NCBI GenBank assembly: GCA_002314715.1
Contig: DCGY01000020.1
Location: forward strand, 16,633-37,078
Source: Lachnospiraceae bacterium UBA1766
GTDB lineage: Bacteria > Bacillota > Clostridia > Lachnospirales > Lachnospiraceae
Direction: 5' to 3'
DNA length: 20,446 nucleotides
In this document: piece by piece, positions 7,106 through 13,857 of the stretch
How the letters are laid out: the number at the start of each line of letters is the position of its first letter
How positions within the stretch are numbered: position 1 is the stretch's first letter
Position numbers and translations under genes: made by a program
The notes under the pieces: generated by a model
What the model was told of the DNA's origin: nothing
Database searches by the model: none
Seen by the model: only the letters and a program-made list of their open reading frames with translations

Positions 7106-8515
7106 TTATGATTTCTTCTTTCGTTCAAAATAACTCTTCACTTCTGCCACTACCACACCATTTAAGGCAATCAAAGCAATCAGATTGGGAAGTGCCATCA
7201 AACCGTTAAAGATATCTGCGATTGTCCATACCGCAGATACGGTAAAGTAAGGTCCGATAAAGATTGCCAAAATATATAACCAGCGGTATCCGTTCACAAT
7301 TCTCTCATTACCGTTTGTCAAATATTCCAGGCAACGTTCACTGTAATAATCCCATCCGAGAATTGTAGTGAAGGCAAAGAATACAAGACATACCATCAAA
7401 ATCAGGGAAGCAACCTGACTGGGGAAAGGAAGACCCATCTGGAAGGCCTTCGTTGTAACCGCCACACCTTCCAGGCCCATATCCCATGCGCCGGTAATAA
7501 CAATGGTAAGACCGGTTAAGGTACAAATGATTAAGGTATCAATAACTGTTCCAAGCATAGATACAAGACCCTGCTCTACCGGTTCATTGGTCTTTGCTGC
7601 AGAAGCTGCAATGGGTGCACTACCAAGTCCTGCCTCGTTAGAGAAAATACCGCGGGCAATTCCCTTCTGCATTGCAAGAATAACCGCGCCCAAAGCGCCG
7701 CCGGCAGCAGCGCGCATACCAAATGCACTTTCTACAATTTCAACGAAGGCTGCAGGAACAGCCTTAATATTGCAAATCACAACCAAAAATGCAGTTACCA
7801 CATAGAGAACCGCCATAAAAGGAACTACAATCTCTGCAACCTTGGAAATACGCTTCAAGCCTCCGATAATAACCAGACCTACACAAATTGTCAAAATGAC
7901 ACCGGCAATCATAACCGCATAAGAATATCTTCCGCCCAGCATTTCTACCGCATGAACCTTCTCCGGATCAAAGAAATTGCTGATTGCCGCGGTAATACCG
8001 TTTACCTGGGTAAAGGTACCGATTCCAAAAAGACCTACACCTACACCAAAGAATGCAAAAACCTTTGCAAGCCATTTCCAATTCTTGCCCATACCATTCT
8101 CAATATAATAGAAAGGTCCGCCAAGAATATGACCGTCTTCATTGACCACACGGAATTTTACCGCCAACATACACTCAGCGAATTTCGTAGCGGTTCCAAG
8201 CAATGCAGCTATCCACATCCAAAATAACGCACCGGGGCCACCTGCCACAATCGCGGTTGCCACTCCTACGATATTACCGGTACCGATGGTAGCGGAAAGT
8301 GCAGTACACAAGGCTCCGAAACGGCTGATTTCACCGTGATGACCATCCTTATCTTCCGTAAACATCAACTTGACGCCCTTGCCAAGTTTGGTAATCTGTA
8401 ATCCTTTTAATCTTGCAGTCAAAAAGATTCCGGTTACGAGAATCATGACGATTAAGGGAATGCCCCATACGAAATCATCAATTTTCCCAAGTACACTGTT
8501 AATTGTTGCTAACAT
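7106..8515 (-). CDS. agcS: Sodium:alanine/glycine symporter (AGCS family)
   Basis: A 469-residue polytopic transporter. The family start INSVLGKIDDFVWG, the AGCS signature SATIGTGNIVGVATAI followed by GGPGALFWMW (residues 75-101), and the later FSNEAGLGSAPIAAS are all present, with about ten or more hydrophobic segments and a basic C-terminus (SYFERKKKS). It imports alanine or glycine with sodium across the cytoplasmic membrane. I place the start at ATG 8515 because AAGGAGG ends 4 nt before it and family members begin at this point; an in-frame GTG at 8533 would give six more residues but would sit on the ribosome binding site. The glycine riboswitch upstream argues that glycine is a physiological substrate. 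Confidence 0.93.
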   Translation of the reverse strand: MLATINSVLGKIDDFVWGIPLIVMILVTGIFLTARLKGLQITKLGKGVKLMFTEDKDGHHGEISRFGALCTALSATIGTGNIVGVATAIVAGGPGALFWMWIAALLGTATKFAECMLAVKFRVVNEDGHILGGPFYYIENGMGKNWKWLAKVFAFFGVGVGLFGIGTFTQVNGITAAISNFFDPEKVHAVEMLGGRYSYAVMIAGVILTICVGLVIIGGLKRISKVAEIVVPFMAVLYVVTAFLVVICNIKAVPAAFVEIVESAFGMRAAAGGALGAVILAMQKGIARGIFSNEAGLGSAPIAASAAKTNEPVEQGLVSMLGTVIDTLIICTLTGLTIVITGAWDMGLEGVAVTTKAFQMGLPFPSQVASLILMVCLVFFAFTTILGWDYYSERCLEYLTNGNERIVNGYRWLYILAIFIGPYFTVSAVWTIADIFNGLMALPNLIALIALNGVVVAEVKSYFERKKKS

Positions 8516-8584
8516 TTTTCCTCCTTCTTCCACTCTTTAGAGGTTTGAACCAGGGATGCACGACTCTCATCCCGTAAAATGGCC

Positions 8585-8616
8585 GAAAAAATAGAGCTGA
8601 TGTTTGGTCAGCTCCA
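8585..8616 (-). terminator. Terminator of the glycine riboswitch expression platform
   Basis: On the minus strand GGAGCTGA (8615-8608) pairs with TCAGCTCT (8600-8593) around a 7-nt loop, followed by a run of six T (8591-8586 with one A). It lies between the aptamer and agcS and is the likely decision point. Confidence 0.8.
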
Positions 8617-8637
8617 GAGTTTCATTCACTTTACATG

Positions 8638-8722
8638 CTCTGTCCTTTTGCCTGAGAGATTAGCAAATAATTGCTGTACACCTTCGGCGCCTTTCCAAAA
8701 AGAATCTAAGGACTCTCCAGAG
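8638..8722 (-). ncRNA. Glycine riboswitch, single aptamer
   Basis: On the minus strand the conserved glycine aptamer blocks appear in order: CTCTGGAGAG (8722-8713), GGCGCCGAAGG (8691-8681), AATCTCTCAGGCAAAAGGAC (8661-8642) and CAGAG (8642-8638). The P1 helix is CTCTG (8722-8718) with CAGAG (8642-8638). Only one aptamer is visible, rather than the classical tandem. The downstream terminator and a repeat of ACTCTGGAG (8620-8612) form the expression platform for agcS. Whether glycine turns agcS on or off is not settled by sequence. Confidence 0.92.
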
Positions 8723-8777
8723 TAGTTGTTCAATTATGTTGTTCAGTTTATCATAAAAAAAACAAAAATACAATCGT

Positions 8778-9626
8778 TTATTCCAGAATGCGCTTGTCCA
8801 TAAGAAAATATTCCCGGTCGTTCATTTCATGAATCCTTCTGGGCATGAATCCAAGATTTCCCAAAACATGTAATGATACTGCATTTTCCGGCTCCACAAA
8901 GGCAATGATTTTCTTGTATTCCAACTCCCTTTGTGCAAACGCCAGTACAGCCGTGATTGCCTCTGTGGCATACCCCTGACCCTGCCATCTCTTTCCGATT
9001 ACAAATCCAATCTCCGGAAGTTCAAATCCGTCCCTCGTATTTAAGCCTGCTCTTCCGATGATTTTTCCGGTAGCGCGCTCTATGACGGTCCAAATTCCGA
9101 ACCCGTAAAAGCCATACATGTTGCGAATATACTCTCTGGTATACTCGATTTCCTTCTCTCTTTCAAACAAGGGCTCGGTGTAAGCCGTAATCTCCGGATC
9201 CTGATAAATTTGAAGAAATGCATCCACATCCTCCACCCTGGTCTCCCGAAGATAGAGCCTGTCGGTCACCGCAATATCCCACGGAATGTCATGATAGCGA
9301 CGATATACCCGCTCAACATATTCCGTATCCAGTGCCTCCGCACCCAGGCACACATAGGGTGTTCCGAAAAAATCTTCCCCCTTGTTTGTGGAATGTTCAT
9401 AGGCAAGTACGGGGAGCAAAAAAGCCGCCAGTGTCTTGGCCAGTCTGCCGGAATCCACCACAAAAAGCATTCCCTCCGTAGAATCATCGCAGGCATGTTG
9501 CCGTATGGATGCCTCCTCCAGATACTCTACGGCAATCTCCGGATTGGCATAGGCAAACTGCTCTTCCAGTCTTTTTTGTTCGTCCTTATCCGTGATACAA
9601 AACAGCAATCTCTTCAGGTAGTACAC
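8778..9626 (-). CDS. GNAT-family N-acetyltransferase with N-terminal extension
   Basis: A 282-residue protein. Residues about 119-280 are a GNAT domain of the RimJ/RimL-like type (opening TDRLYLRETRVEDVDAFLQI). It carries the acetyl-CoA binding motif RWQGQGYATEA (residues 213-223) and the late ENAVSLHVLGNLGFM segment. The first 118 residues are an additional, largely acidic region with VVDSGRLAKTLAAFLLPVLAY, for which I cannot assign a function. The start is a GTG with GGGGG 9 nt upstream; no better ATG precedes the N-terminal region. It is monocistronic, with a candidate promoter at 9695-9723, and divergent from the cyclophilin gene. The acetylated substrate is unknown. No hairpin terminator is obvious before the riboswitch region. 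Confidence 0.85.
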   Translation of the reverse strand: MYYLKRLLFCITDKDEQKRLEEQFAYANPEIAVEYLEEASIRQHACDDSTEGMLFVVDSGRLAKTLAAFLLPVLAYEHSTNKGEDFFGTPYVCLGAEALDTEYVERVYRRYHDIPWDIAVTDRLYLRETRVEDVDAFLQIYQDPEITAYTEPLFEREKEIEYTREYIRNMYGFYGFGIWTVIERATGKIIGRAGLNTRDGFELPEIGFVIGKRWQGQGYATEAITAVLAFAQRELEYKKIIAFVEPENAVSLHVLGNLGFMPRRIHEMNDREYFLMDKRILE

Positions 9627-9640
9627 GAATATCTTCCCCC

Positions 9641-9669
9641 TTTACTATCCGGTAAAAATAGGTTACAAT
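9641..9669 (+). promoter_or_regulatory. Candidate sigma-A promoter of the cyclophilin gene
   Basis: TTTACT (9641-9646), 17-nt spacer, TACAAT (9664-9669). The expected start near 9676 leaves a leader of about 75 nt before the ATG at 9752. Confidence 0.6.
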
Positions 9670-9694
9670 AGATGTAATTTCGAAGTATATTTTC

Positions 9695-9723
9695 AGTGTA
9701 CTCGACTTTACTTTGTTTTGCAA
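9695..9723 (-). promoter_or_regulatory. Candidate sigma-A promoter of the GNAT gene
   Basis: On the minus strand TTGCAA (9723-9718), 17-nt spacer, TACACT (9700-9695). It lies inside the cyclophilin leader, so the two divergent transcripts would overlap at their 5' ends. Confidence 0.45.
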
Positions 9724-9751
9724 ATACGTTTTATTCAGAAAGGAAACGAAA

Positions 9752-10273
9752 ATGGCACAGAATCCTATTGTTACCATTACTACCGGAAATGACGAAGTCA
9801 TTAAATTAGAATTATATCCCGAGATTGCACCAATCTCCGTTAACAATTTTATTAGTCTTGTACAGAAAAAGTATTACGATGGATTAATTTTCCATCGTGT
9901 CATTAAGGGCTTCATGATTCAGGGTGGATGTCCCGACGGAACCGGTATGGGTGGCCCCGGCTACAGCATTAAGGGCGAGTTCGCAGCTAACGGCGTGAAG
10001 AATGATTTGAAGCATACCGAAGGCGTTCTCTCCATGGCAAGAGCTATGAATCCCAACTCTGCCGGAAGCCAGTTCTTCATTATGCACAAGAACAGCCCTC
10101 ATCTGGATGGTTCCTATGCTGCATTCGGTAAGGTAATCGAAGGCATGGAGGTTGTAAATAAAATCGCGGAAACTCACACCGACTTCAGAGACAGACCCTT
10201 AACCGATCAGGTTATGAAGACCGTAACCGTAGATACCTTTGGTGTGGATTATCCCGAACCCGAAAAAATGTAA
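9752..10273 (+). CDS. Peptidyl-prolyl cis-trans isomerase, cyclophilin type
   Basis: A 173-residue single-domain cyclophilin that speeds proline isomerisation during protein folding. The active-site segments are FHRVIKGFMIQGG (residues 47-59, with catalytic R49, F54 and Q57), SAGSQFFI (103-110) and HLDGSYAAFGKV (117-128). No signal peptide is present, so it acts in the cytoplasm. I start at ATG 9752, which follows AGAAAGG and gives the family-typical N-terminus MAQNPIVTI; an upstream in-frame ATG at 9713 would add 13 residues without a ribosome binding site. The gene appears monocistronic. Confidence 0.93.
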   Translation: MAQNPIVTITTGNDEVIKLELYPEIAPISVNNFISLVQKKYYDGLIFHRVIKGFMIQGGCPDGTGMGGPGYSIKGEFAANGVKNDLKHTEGVLSMARAMNPNSAGSQFFIMHKNSPHLDGSYAAFGKVIEGMEVVNKIAETHTDFRDRPLTDQVMKTVTVDTFGVDYPEPEKM

Positions 10274-10348
10274 TTTCAGGCAATTGTGAACAGAAATCGT
10301 TACGAAAGCAATGATTTCCCCAATATGAGGCACATTTATTTTGAAAAA

Positions 10349-10375
10349 GTGGCCGGTTTTCGGCCTTGTTCATAT
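10349..10375 (+). terminator. Possible terminator of the cyclophilin gene
   Basis: Stem GGCCG (10351-10355) with CGGCC (10361-10365), loop GTTTT, followed by TTGTTCATATTTTG. The stem is only 5 bp, so this is a weak call. Confidence 0.4.
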
Positions 10376-10511
10376 TTTGTTTACAAATAGTTAAATGTAT
10401 ATTAAAGAAATAAACATTCTTTAGACAAAACTATTGCGTATACTTAAATCATAGAAAACAAACGAGTGAACAACAGTTTATTTTTTATAATAAATAACTT
10501 TTTCATAATAA

Positions 10512-10539
10512 ATGCCAAGGAACTTCGGTCCCTTGGCAT
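10512..10539 (-). repeat. Hairpin, best formed in minus-strand RNA
   Basis: ATGCCAAGG (10512-10520) with CCTTGGCAT (10531-10539). The inner A/C mismatch of the plus strand becomes G-U on the minus strand, giving a 12-bp stem with a CGAA loop, followed on that strand by TTATTATG. It may be a second, backup terminator about 70 nt beyond the aldolase terminator. Confidence 0.45.
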
Positions 10540-10591
10540 CCTCCCTATTATAGCCTATTTCTTATTTTTTCCATATTCCATTTCATACCCC

Positions 10592-10628
10592 AAAAAAAGA
10601 GCTTAGACATTTGTCTAAGCTCTTTTGC
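10592..10628. terminator. Terminator of the aldolase gene (bidirectional)
   Basis: Perfect 14-bp stem AAAAGAGCTTAGAC (10595-10608) with GTCTAAGCTCTTTT (10613-10626), loop ATTT. T-runs flank it on both strands. Confidence 0.9.
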
Positions 10629-10695
10629 TGTATTTCTTTATTCTTAAAATCAAACTACAATTCCCTGTCGCCTTTAGCGCCAGTCGTAGCTTCGC

Positions 10696-11559
10696 TTATG
10701 CCTGGCCAACAGATCCGAATAATTCCATCTTCTCTTTAACGGTAGCCTTGATTGCTTCAAAACCGGGAGCAAGAAGCTTACGAGGATCAAATCCCTTACC
10801 TTCAAGATCCTTTCCAGCCTCAATATACTTACGGGTAGCTTCCTGGAATGCAAGCTGGCACTCAGTGTTAACGTTGATCTTAGAAACACCAAGGTCAATT
10901 GCCTTCTTGATCATATCAGCAGGGATACCGGTACCACCGTGAAGAACGAGAGGAAGAATTCCGGTTTCTTTCTGAACTGCATCAAGAGTCTCAAAGCTAA
11001 GTCCTGCCCAGTTTGCAGGATATTTACCATGGATATTACCAATACCTGCTGCAAGGAAGTCAACGCCAAGGTCTGCAATCATCTTACATTCCTTAGGATC
11101 TGCGCATTCGCCCATACCTACAACGCCATCTTCTTCACCACCGATAGAACCAACTTCAGCCTCGATAGAAAGTCCCTTACCATGAGCTGCCTTTACAAGC
11201 TCGGTAGTCTTCTCAATATTCTCAGCGATAGGATAATGAGAACCATCAAACATGATAGAAGAGAAACCAGCCTGAATACACTTGTAGCATCCTTCGTATG
11301 AGCCGTGATCCAAGTGAAGAGCTACGGGAACATCAATATCAAGTCCCTTTAACAAACCGTTAACCATACCAACTACGGTATCATAACCGCCCATATACTT
11401 TCCGGCACCTTCGGATACACCGAGGATTACAGGGGATCTTAATTCCTTTGCGGTCAATAAAATTGCCTTTGTCCACTCAAGGTTGTTAATGTTGAACTGA
11501 CCTACTGCATAGTGGCCTGCCTTTGCTTTCTTAAGCATTTCTGTTGCAGAAACTAACAT
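10696..11559 (-). CDS. fba: Class II fructose-bisphosphate aldolase
   Basis: A 287-residue metal-dependent aldolase that splits fructose 1,6-bisphosphate into dihydroxyacetone phosphate and glyceraldehyde 3-phosphate in glycolysis. Visible active-site elements are LHLDHGS (catalytic D84, metal ligand H85), EAEVGSIGGEEDG (E134), GNIHGKY (H177) and LVLHGGTGIP (H207), plus the phosphate-binding KINVNTECQ. The start at 11559 (MLVSATEM) is chosen because GGAGG lies 8 nt upstream; the in-frame ATG at 11574 overlaps that site. The sequence also resembles tagatose-bisphosphate aldolases of the same family, but no tagatose genes are near. It lies 104 nt downstream of the lipid kinase gene with no terminator between them. 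Confidence 0.94.
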   Translation of the reverse strand: MLVSATEMLKKAKAGHYAVGQFNINNLEWTKAILLTAKELRSPVILGVSEGAGKYMGGYDTVVGMVNGLLKGLDIDVPVALHLDHGSYEGCYKCIQAGFSSIMFDGSHYPIAENIEKTTELVKAAHGKGLSIEAEVGSIGGEEDGVVGMGECADPKECKMIADLGVDFLAAGIGNIHGKYPANWAGLSFETLDAVQKETGILPLVLHGGTGIPADMIKKAIDLGVSKINVNTECQLAFQEATRKYIEAGKDLEGKGFDPRKLLAPGFEAIKATVKEKMELFGSVGQA

Positions 11560-11678
11560 TTCATTTTCCTCCATATAATACTTTTATTTATTTCTGTCCG
11601 GTTCTAAATCGTCCCAAACAGCTATATCCTTTGTAAATATATCATATCCTACGGAAAAAGGAAAGATATTTGTTTTCC

Positions 11679-12566
11679 CTATTTCACCATAATATCGATG
11701 GCCTTATGCATATTCCGGATGACCACCTTCTCATGGCTTCCGCCGTTCTCACCATCCAGCGTCCAGGAAACAGCCTCTTCACTCTCCAGAGTAAGCTTTG
11801 CCGTCCGGAAGCAGTACATGGAATTGGTGTCAATATTTCGGTTCAATAAGGAGAACAGAATATTATTTAATTCAATGGGATTTCGGGGGCGTTTAATCAG
11901 TGTCACCTCGAACACACCGTCATCCAGTTTCACGGACTTGCCGGTAATATTTTTAAATCCGCCAACGGAAACCGAATTGGTAATCATTCCAAAAATAAAA
12001 TCATCCTCGATTACCGTATCATCATATGTCACCTTCATGGGGAAGGAACGAATGCTCTGCAGACGCTTGGCTCCCTCCAGCACATAGGCCATATGTCCCA
12101 GCATATTTTTCATATCCTGATCTGTTTCGTAGGACACATCGGTGAACAGTCCGAAGGCCGCAATGTATACAAATACATCCCGATTAAACATCCCTACATC
12201 ACAGGGAAATGCACGACCATTCACCGCCACCTCTGCTGCCTTTAGCATACTCTTGGGCAAGGAAAGACTCCCTCCGAAATCATTGGTGCTTCCTGCCGGA
12301 ATATAGCCAATGGGGGTACGAAAACCGCTTTGAATCATTCCGGTAACCGTTTCATCCAGGGTGCCGTCTCCGCCGCTACACACCACCAGGTCATAGTCCT
12401 TATTTCGATCTCGTACAAATTCTCTGGCATCGTCCCGCTTTGTTGTAGGTGCAATGTGTATTTCATAATCCTTTGCAGCAAATACATCCAAAATGTCCGC
12501 CAATTTGTTTTTTATCTGCGCTTTACCGGATTTTGGATTGTACACAAACAACATTTTTTTCTTCAT
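11679..12566 (-). CDS. Diacylglycerol kinase-family lipid kinase
   Basis: A 295-residue protein of the DagK/YegS family, soluble or peripherally membrane-bound, which transfers phosphate from ATP to a lipid such as diacylglycerol. The N-terminal half starts MKKKMLFVYNPKSGK and holds the nucleotide motif SGGDGTLDE (residues 64-72), followed by GYIPAGSTNDFGGSL. The C-terminal beta-rich half contains DDGVFEVTLIKRP and WTLDGENGG, all typical of the family. It may recycle diacylglycerol released by lipoteichoic-acid or phospholipid turnover. The ATG has GGTGGGA upstream. It follows the terminator of the preceding operon, so it probably has its own promoter, although I could not identify one. Substrate specificity cannot be told from sequence. 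Confidence 0.88.
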   Translation of the reverse strand: MKKKMLFVYNPKSGKAQIKNKLADILDVFAAKDYEIHIAPTTKRDDAREFVRDRNKDYDLVVCSGGDGTLDETVTGMIQSGFRTPIGYIPAGSTNDFGGSLSLPKSMLKAAEVAVNGRAFPCDVGMFNRDVFVYIAAFGLFTDVSYETDQDMKNMLGHMAYVLEGAKRLQSIRSFPMKVTYDDTVIEDDFIFGMITNSVSVGGFKNITGKSVKLDDGVFEVTLIKRPRNPIELNNILFSLLNRNIDTNSMYCFRTAKLTLESEEAVSWTLDGENGGSHEKVVIRNMHKAIDIMVK

Positions 12567-12611
12567 AAATATCCCACCTTTTTTACAGCTACTCCTTTAT
12601 CCGGAAGAAAT

Positions 12612-12639
12612 GCCTTCGTTTTGCGACTTTTTCGAAGGC
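12612..12639 (-). repeat. Hairpin in the leader of the lipid kinase gene
   Basis: GCCTTCG (12612-12618) with CGAAGGC (12633-12639), 7 bp, 14-nt loop. It could be part of the 3' end of the HPr-like operon or of the lipid-kinase leader; role not determined. Confidence 0.35.
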
Positions 12640-12659
12640 GCTTTGTTTCCTTCCGAGCG

Positions 12660-12700
12660 AATATAAAAGGCAGCGTTAATGATTCATTAACCCTGCCCCC
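12660..12700 (-). terminator. Terminator after the HPr-like gene
   Basis: On the minus strand GGCAG, G mismatch, GTTAAT, 5-nt loop, ATTAAC, G, CTGCC (12697-12669), followed by TTTTATATTC. It ends the long ftsH-to-HPr-like transcript. Confidence 0.85.
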
Positions 12701-12714
12701 TCATTTGTATGAAT

Positions 12715-12975
12715 TTATTTGGTCTTTCCGCCAAGAAAAGCTTCGATGGCATTTACTGCATCCTGCTCATCTTCCCCTTCTGCTGCGATTTCCAAAGACT
12801 CTCCGTTTATCAGTGCCAGGGTCATCATTCCCATAATACTCTTCGCATTGATTTTCTTTCCTTCGGAAAGAATATAAACCTTACTGTCATACTTGCTTGC
12901 TTCCTGTACCAAAAGGGCTACAGGTCTTGCGTCCAAACCGTTCTCTAACTGAACCTGAACTTCTTTTTTAATCAT
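12715..12975 (-). CDS. Crh-like HPr-family protein with Asp at position 15
   Basis: An 86-residue HPr-fold protein of standard length. The phosphocarrier motif, normally GLHARP, reads GLDARP: the histidine phosphorylated by PTS enzyme I (His15) is Asp15. The regulatory site is intact (NAKSIMGM, Ser46). In Bacillus subtilis the paralogue Crh also lacks His15 (Gln there), is phosphorylated by HprK on Ser46, and lies directly after whiA, as here. I therefore read this as a Crh-type regulatory protein that cannot carry sugar phosphate but may work with CcpA in catabolite control. Start at 12975 is set by AGGAGG 5 nt upstream; it follows whiA by 13 nt and is the last gene of the operon. hprK is in the same unit. 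Confidence 0.88.
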   Translation of the reverse strand: MIKKEVQVQLENGLDARPVALLVQEASKYDSKVYILSEGKKINAKSIMGMMTLALINGESLEIAAEGEDEQDAVNAIEAFLGGKTK

Positions 12976-12988
12976 AACTTCCTCCTCG

Positions 12989-13855
12989 TTATAGGCGAAT
13001 TGACTCTGCCAATTCACAAAGCTTACGCAATCTGTGATTGACGCCGGATTTGCCAATGGCCGGATCTAAAAGTTGCCCCAACTCTTTCAAAGAGCTTTCC
13101 GGATAATCCAGTCGAACCGCCGCTATTTCCCGTAGTGCCATAGGAAGATTTTCAAATCCATAATAATCCCGAATATACTCGATATCCTCTATCTGCTTTG
13201 TTGCAGCATTTACTGTCTTGGTGATATTGGCCGCCTCGCAATTTACCTTTCGATTAATGGAATTTCGCATTTCTTTTACGATACGAAGGTTCTCAAAATC
13301 CATCAGGGCTTTATGCGCCTCACAAACATTCAGAAGGTCCACGATGGCAGATCCTTCCTTTAAGTAAACCACGTAATACTTTTTGCGGTGGACAATTTTG
13401 ACTGCAATATCAAAGTCCGCCAAAACTTCCTGCAGCTGCAATGCAATATCTTCTCTGTCACATACAAACTCCAGATGATAATGCTTTTGGGGATCGTTGA
13501 TGGAACCACAGCTTAAAAACGCGCCTCTCAAGAAGGCCCTTTTACAGCATGCATTTTTTAAAAGGAGTGGTGATACAACCTCTTCCAGGTCACCGATTTT
13601 CGAGAAAACAGCTTGAAAGCTCTCCTCATCCAAATCCAAACCAGTCTCTATATTAAATGTTTTTTTCAATAATGTAAAGCCTTTTCTTACAATCAGCATA
13701 TTTTCTGTCTGAAAACCGATGGTATATTTCCCATCTGCTCCGATTCCGTACTGACCGCAAAAATGCATAATTGCCGCAAGCTCTGCCAGCTGACAATGCC
13801 TTGCACTACTGATATGTCCCGCTAATTCTTCTTTTACATCACTGGAAAACGACAT
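12989..13855 (-). CDS. whiA: DNA-binding protein WhiA
   Basis: A 288-residue WhiA homologue (YvcL in Bacillus). The N-terminal two-thirds corresponds to the degenerate LAGLIDADG-endonuclease-like fold (FLRGAFLSCGSINDPQKHYHLE around residues 108-129). The C-terminus is a helix-turn-helix region with LRLDYPESSLKELGQLL-type residues and SGVNHRLRKLCELAE. WhiA is a sporulation-division regulator in actinomycetes and affects division and chromosome segregation in Firmicutes. The ATG at 13855 is only 2 nt past the rapZ stop, with GGAAGG inside the end of rapZ, so translation is probably coupled. No catalytic endonuclease function is expected. Confidence 0.93.
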   Translation of the reverse strand: MSFSSDVKEELAGHISSARHCQLAELAAIMHFCGQYGIGADGKYTIGFQTENMLIVRKGFTLLKKTFNIETGLDLDEESFQAVFSKIGDLEEVVSPLLLKNACCKRAFLRGAFLSCGSINDPQKHYHLEFVCDREDIALQLQEVLADFDIAVKIVHRKKYYVVYLKEGSAIVDLLNVCEAHKALMDFENLRIVKEMRNSINRKVNCEAANITKTVNAATKQIEDIEYIRDYYGFENLPMALREIAAVRLDYPESSLKELGQLLDPAIGKSGVNHRLRKLCELAESIRL

Positions 13856-13857
13856 AC

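Larger units (their letters stand above)
10274..10695. other. Gene-free intergenic region between cyclophilin and aldolase genes
   Basis: About 420 nt, strongly AT-rich in the middle, with no convincing coding frame. It holds a short GC stem with TTTT loop (10351-10365, GGCCG/CGGCC) that may end the cyclophilin transcript, a 9-bp stem at 10512-10539, and the strong terminator at 10595-10626. The AT-rich part (10380-10510) yields several promoter-like matches on both strands, none good enough to call. Confidence 0.6.

Noticed and set aside
8515..8533. GTG start for agcS six codons upstream
   Set aside because: The extra codons are the ribosome binding site itself (AAGAAGGAGG), and family members align from the ATG at 8515.
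10380..10510. Possible small RNA or promoter pairs in the AT-rich spacer
   Set aside because: Several -35/-10-like matches appear on both strands, as expected from AT-rich sequence; none has both good boxes and proper spacing together with a clear terminator at the right distance.
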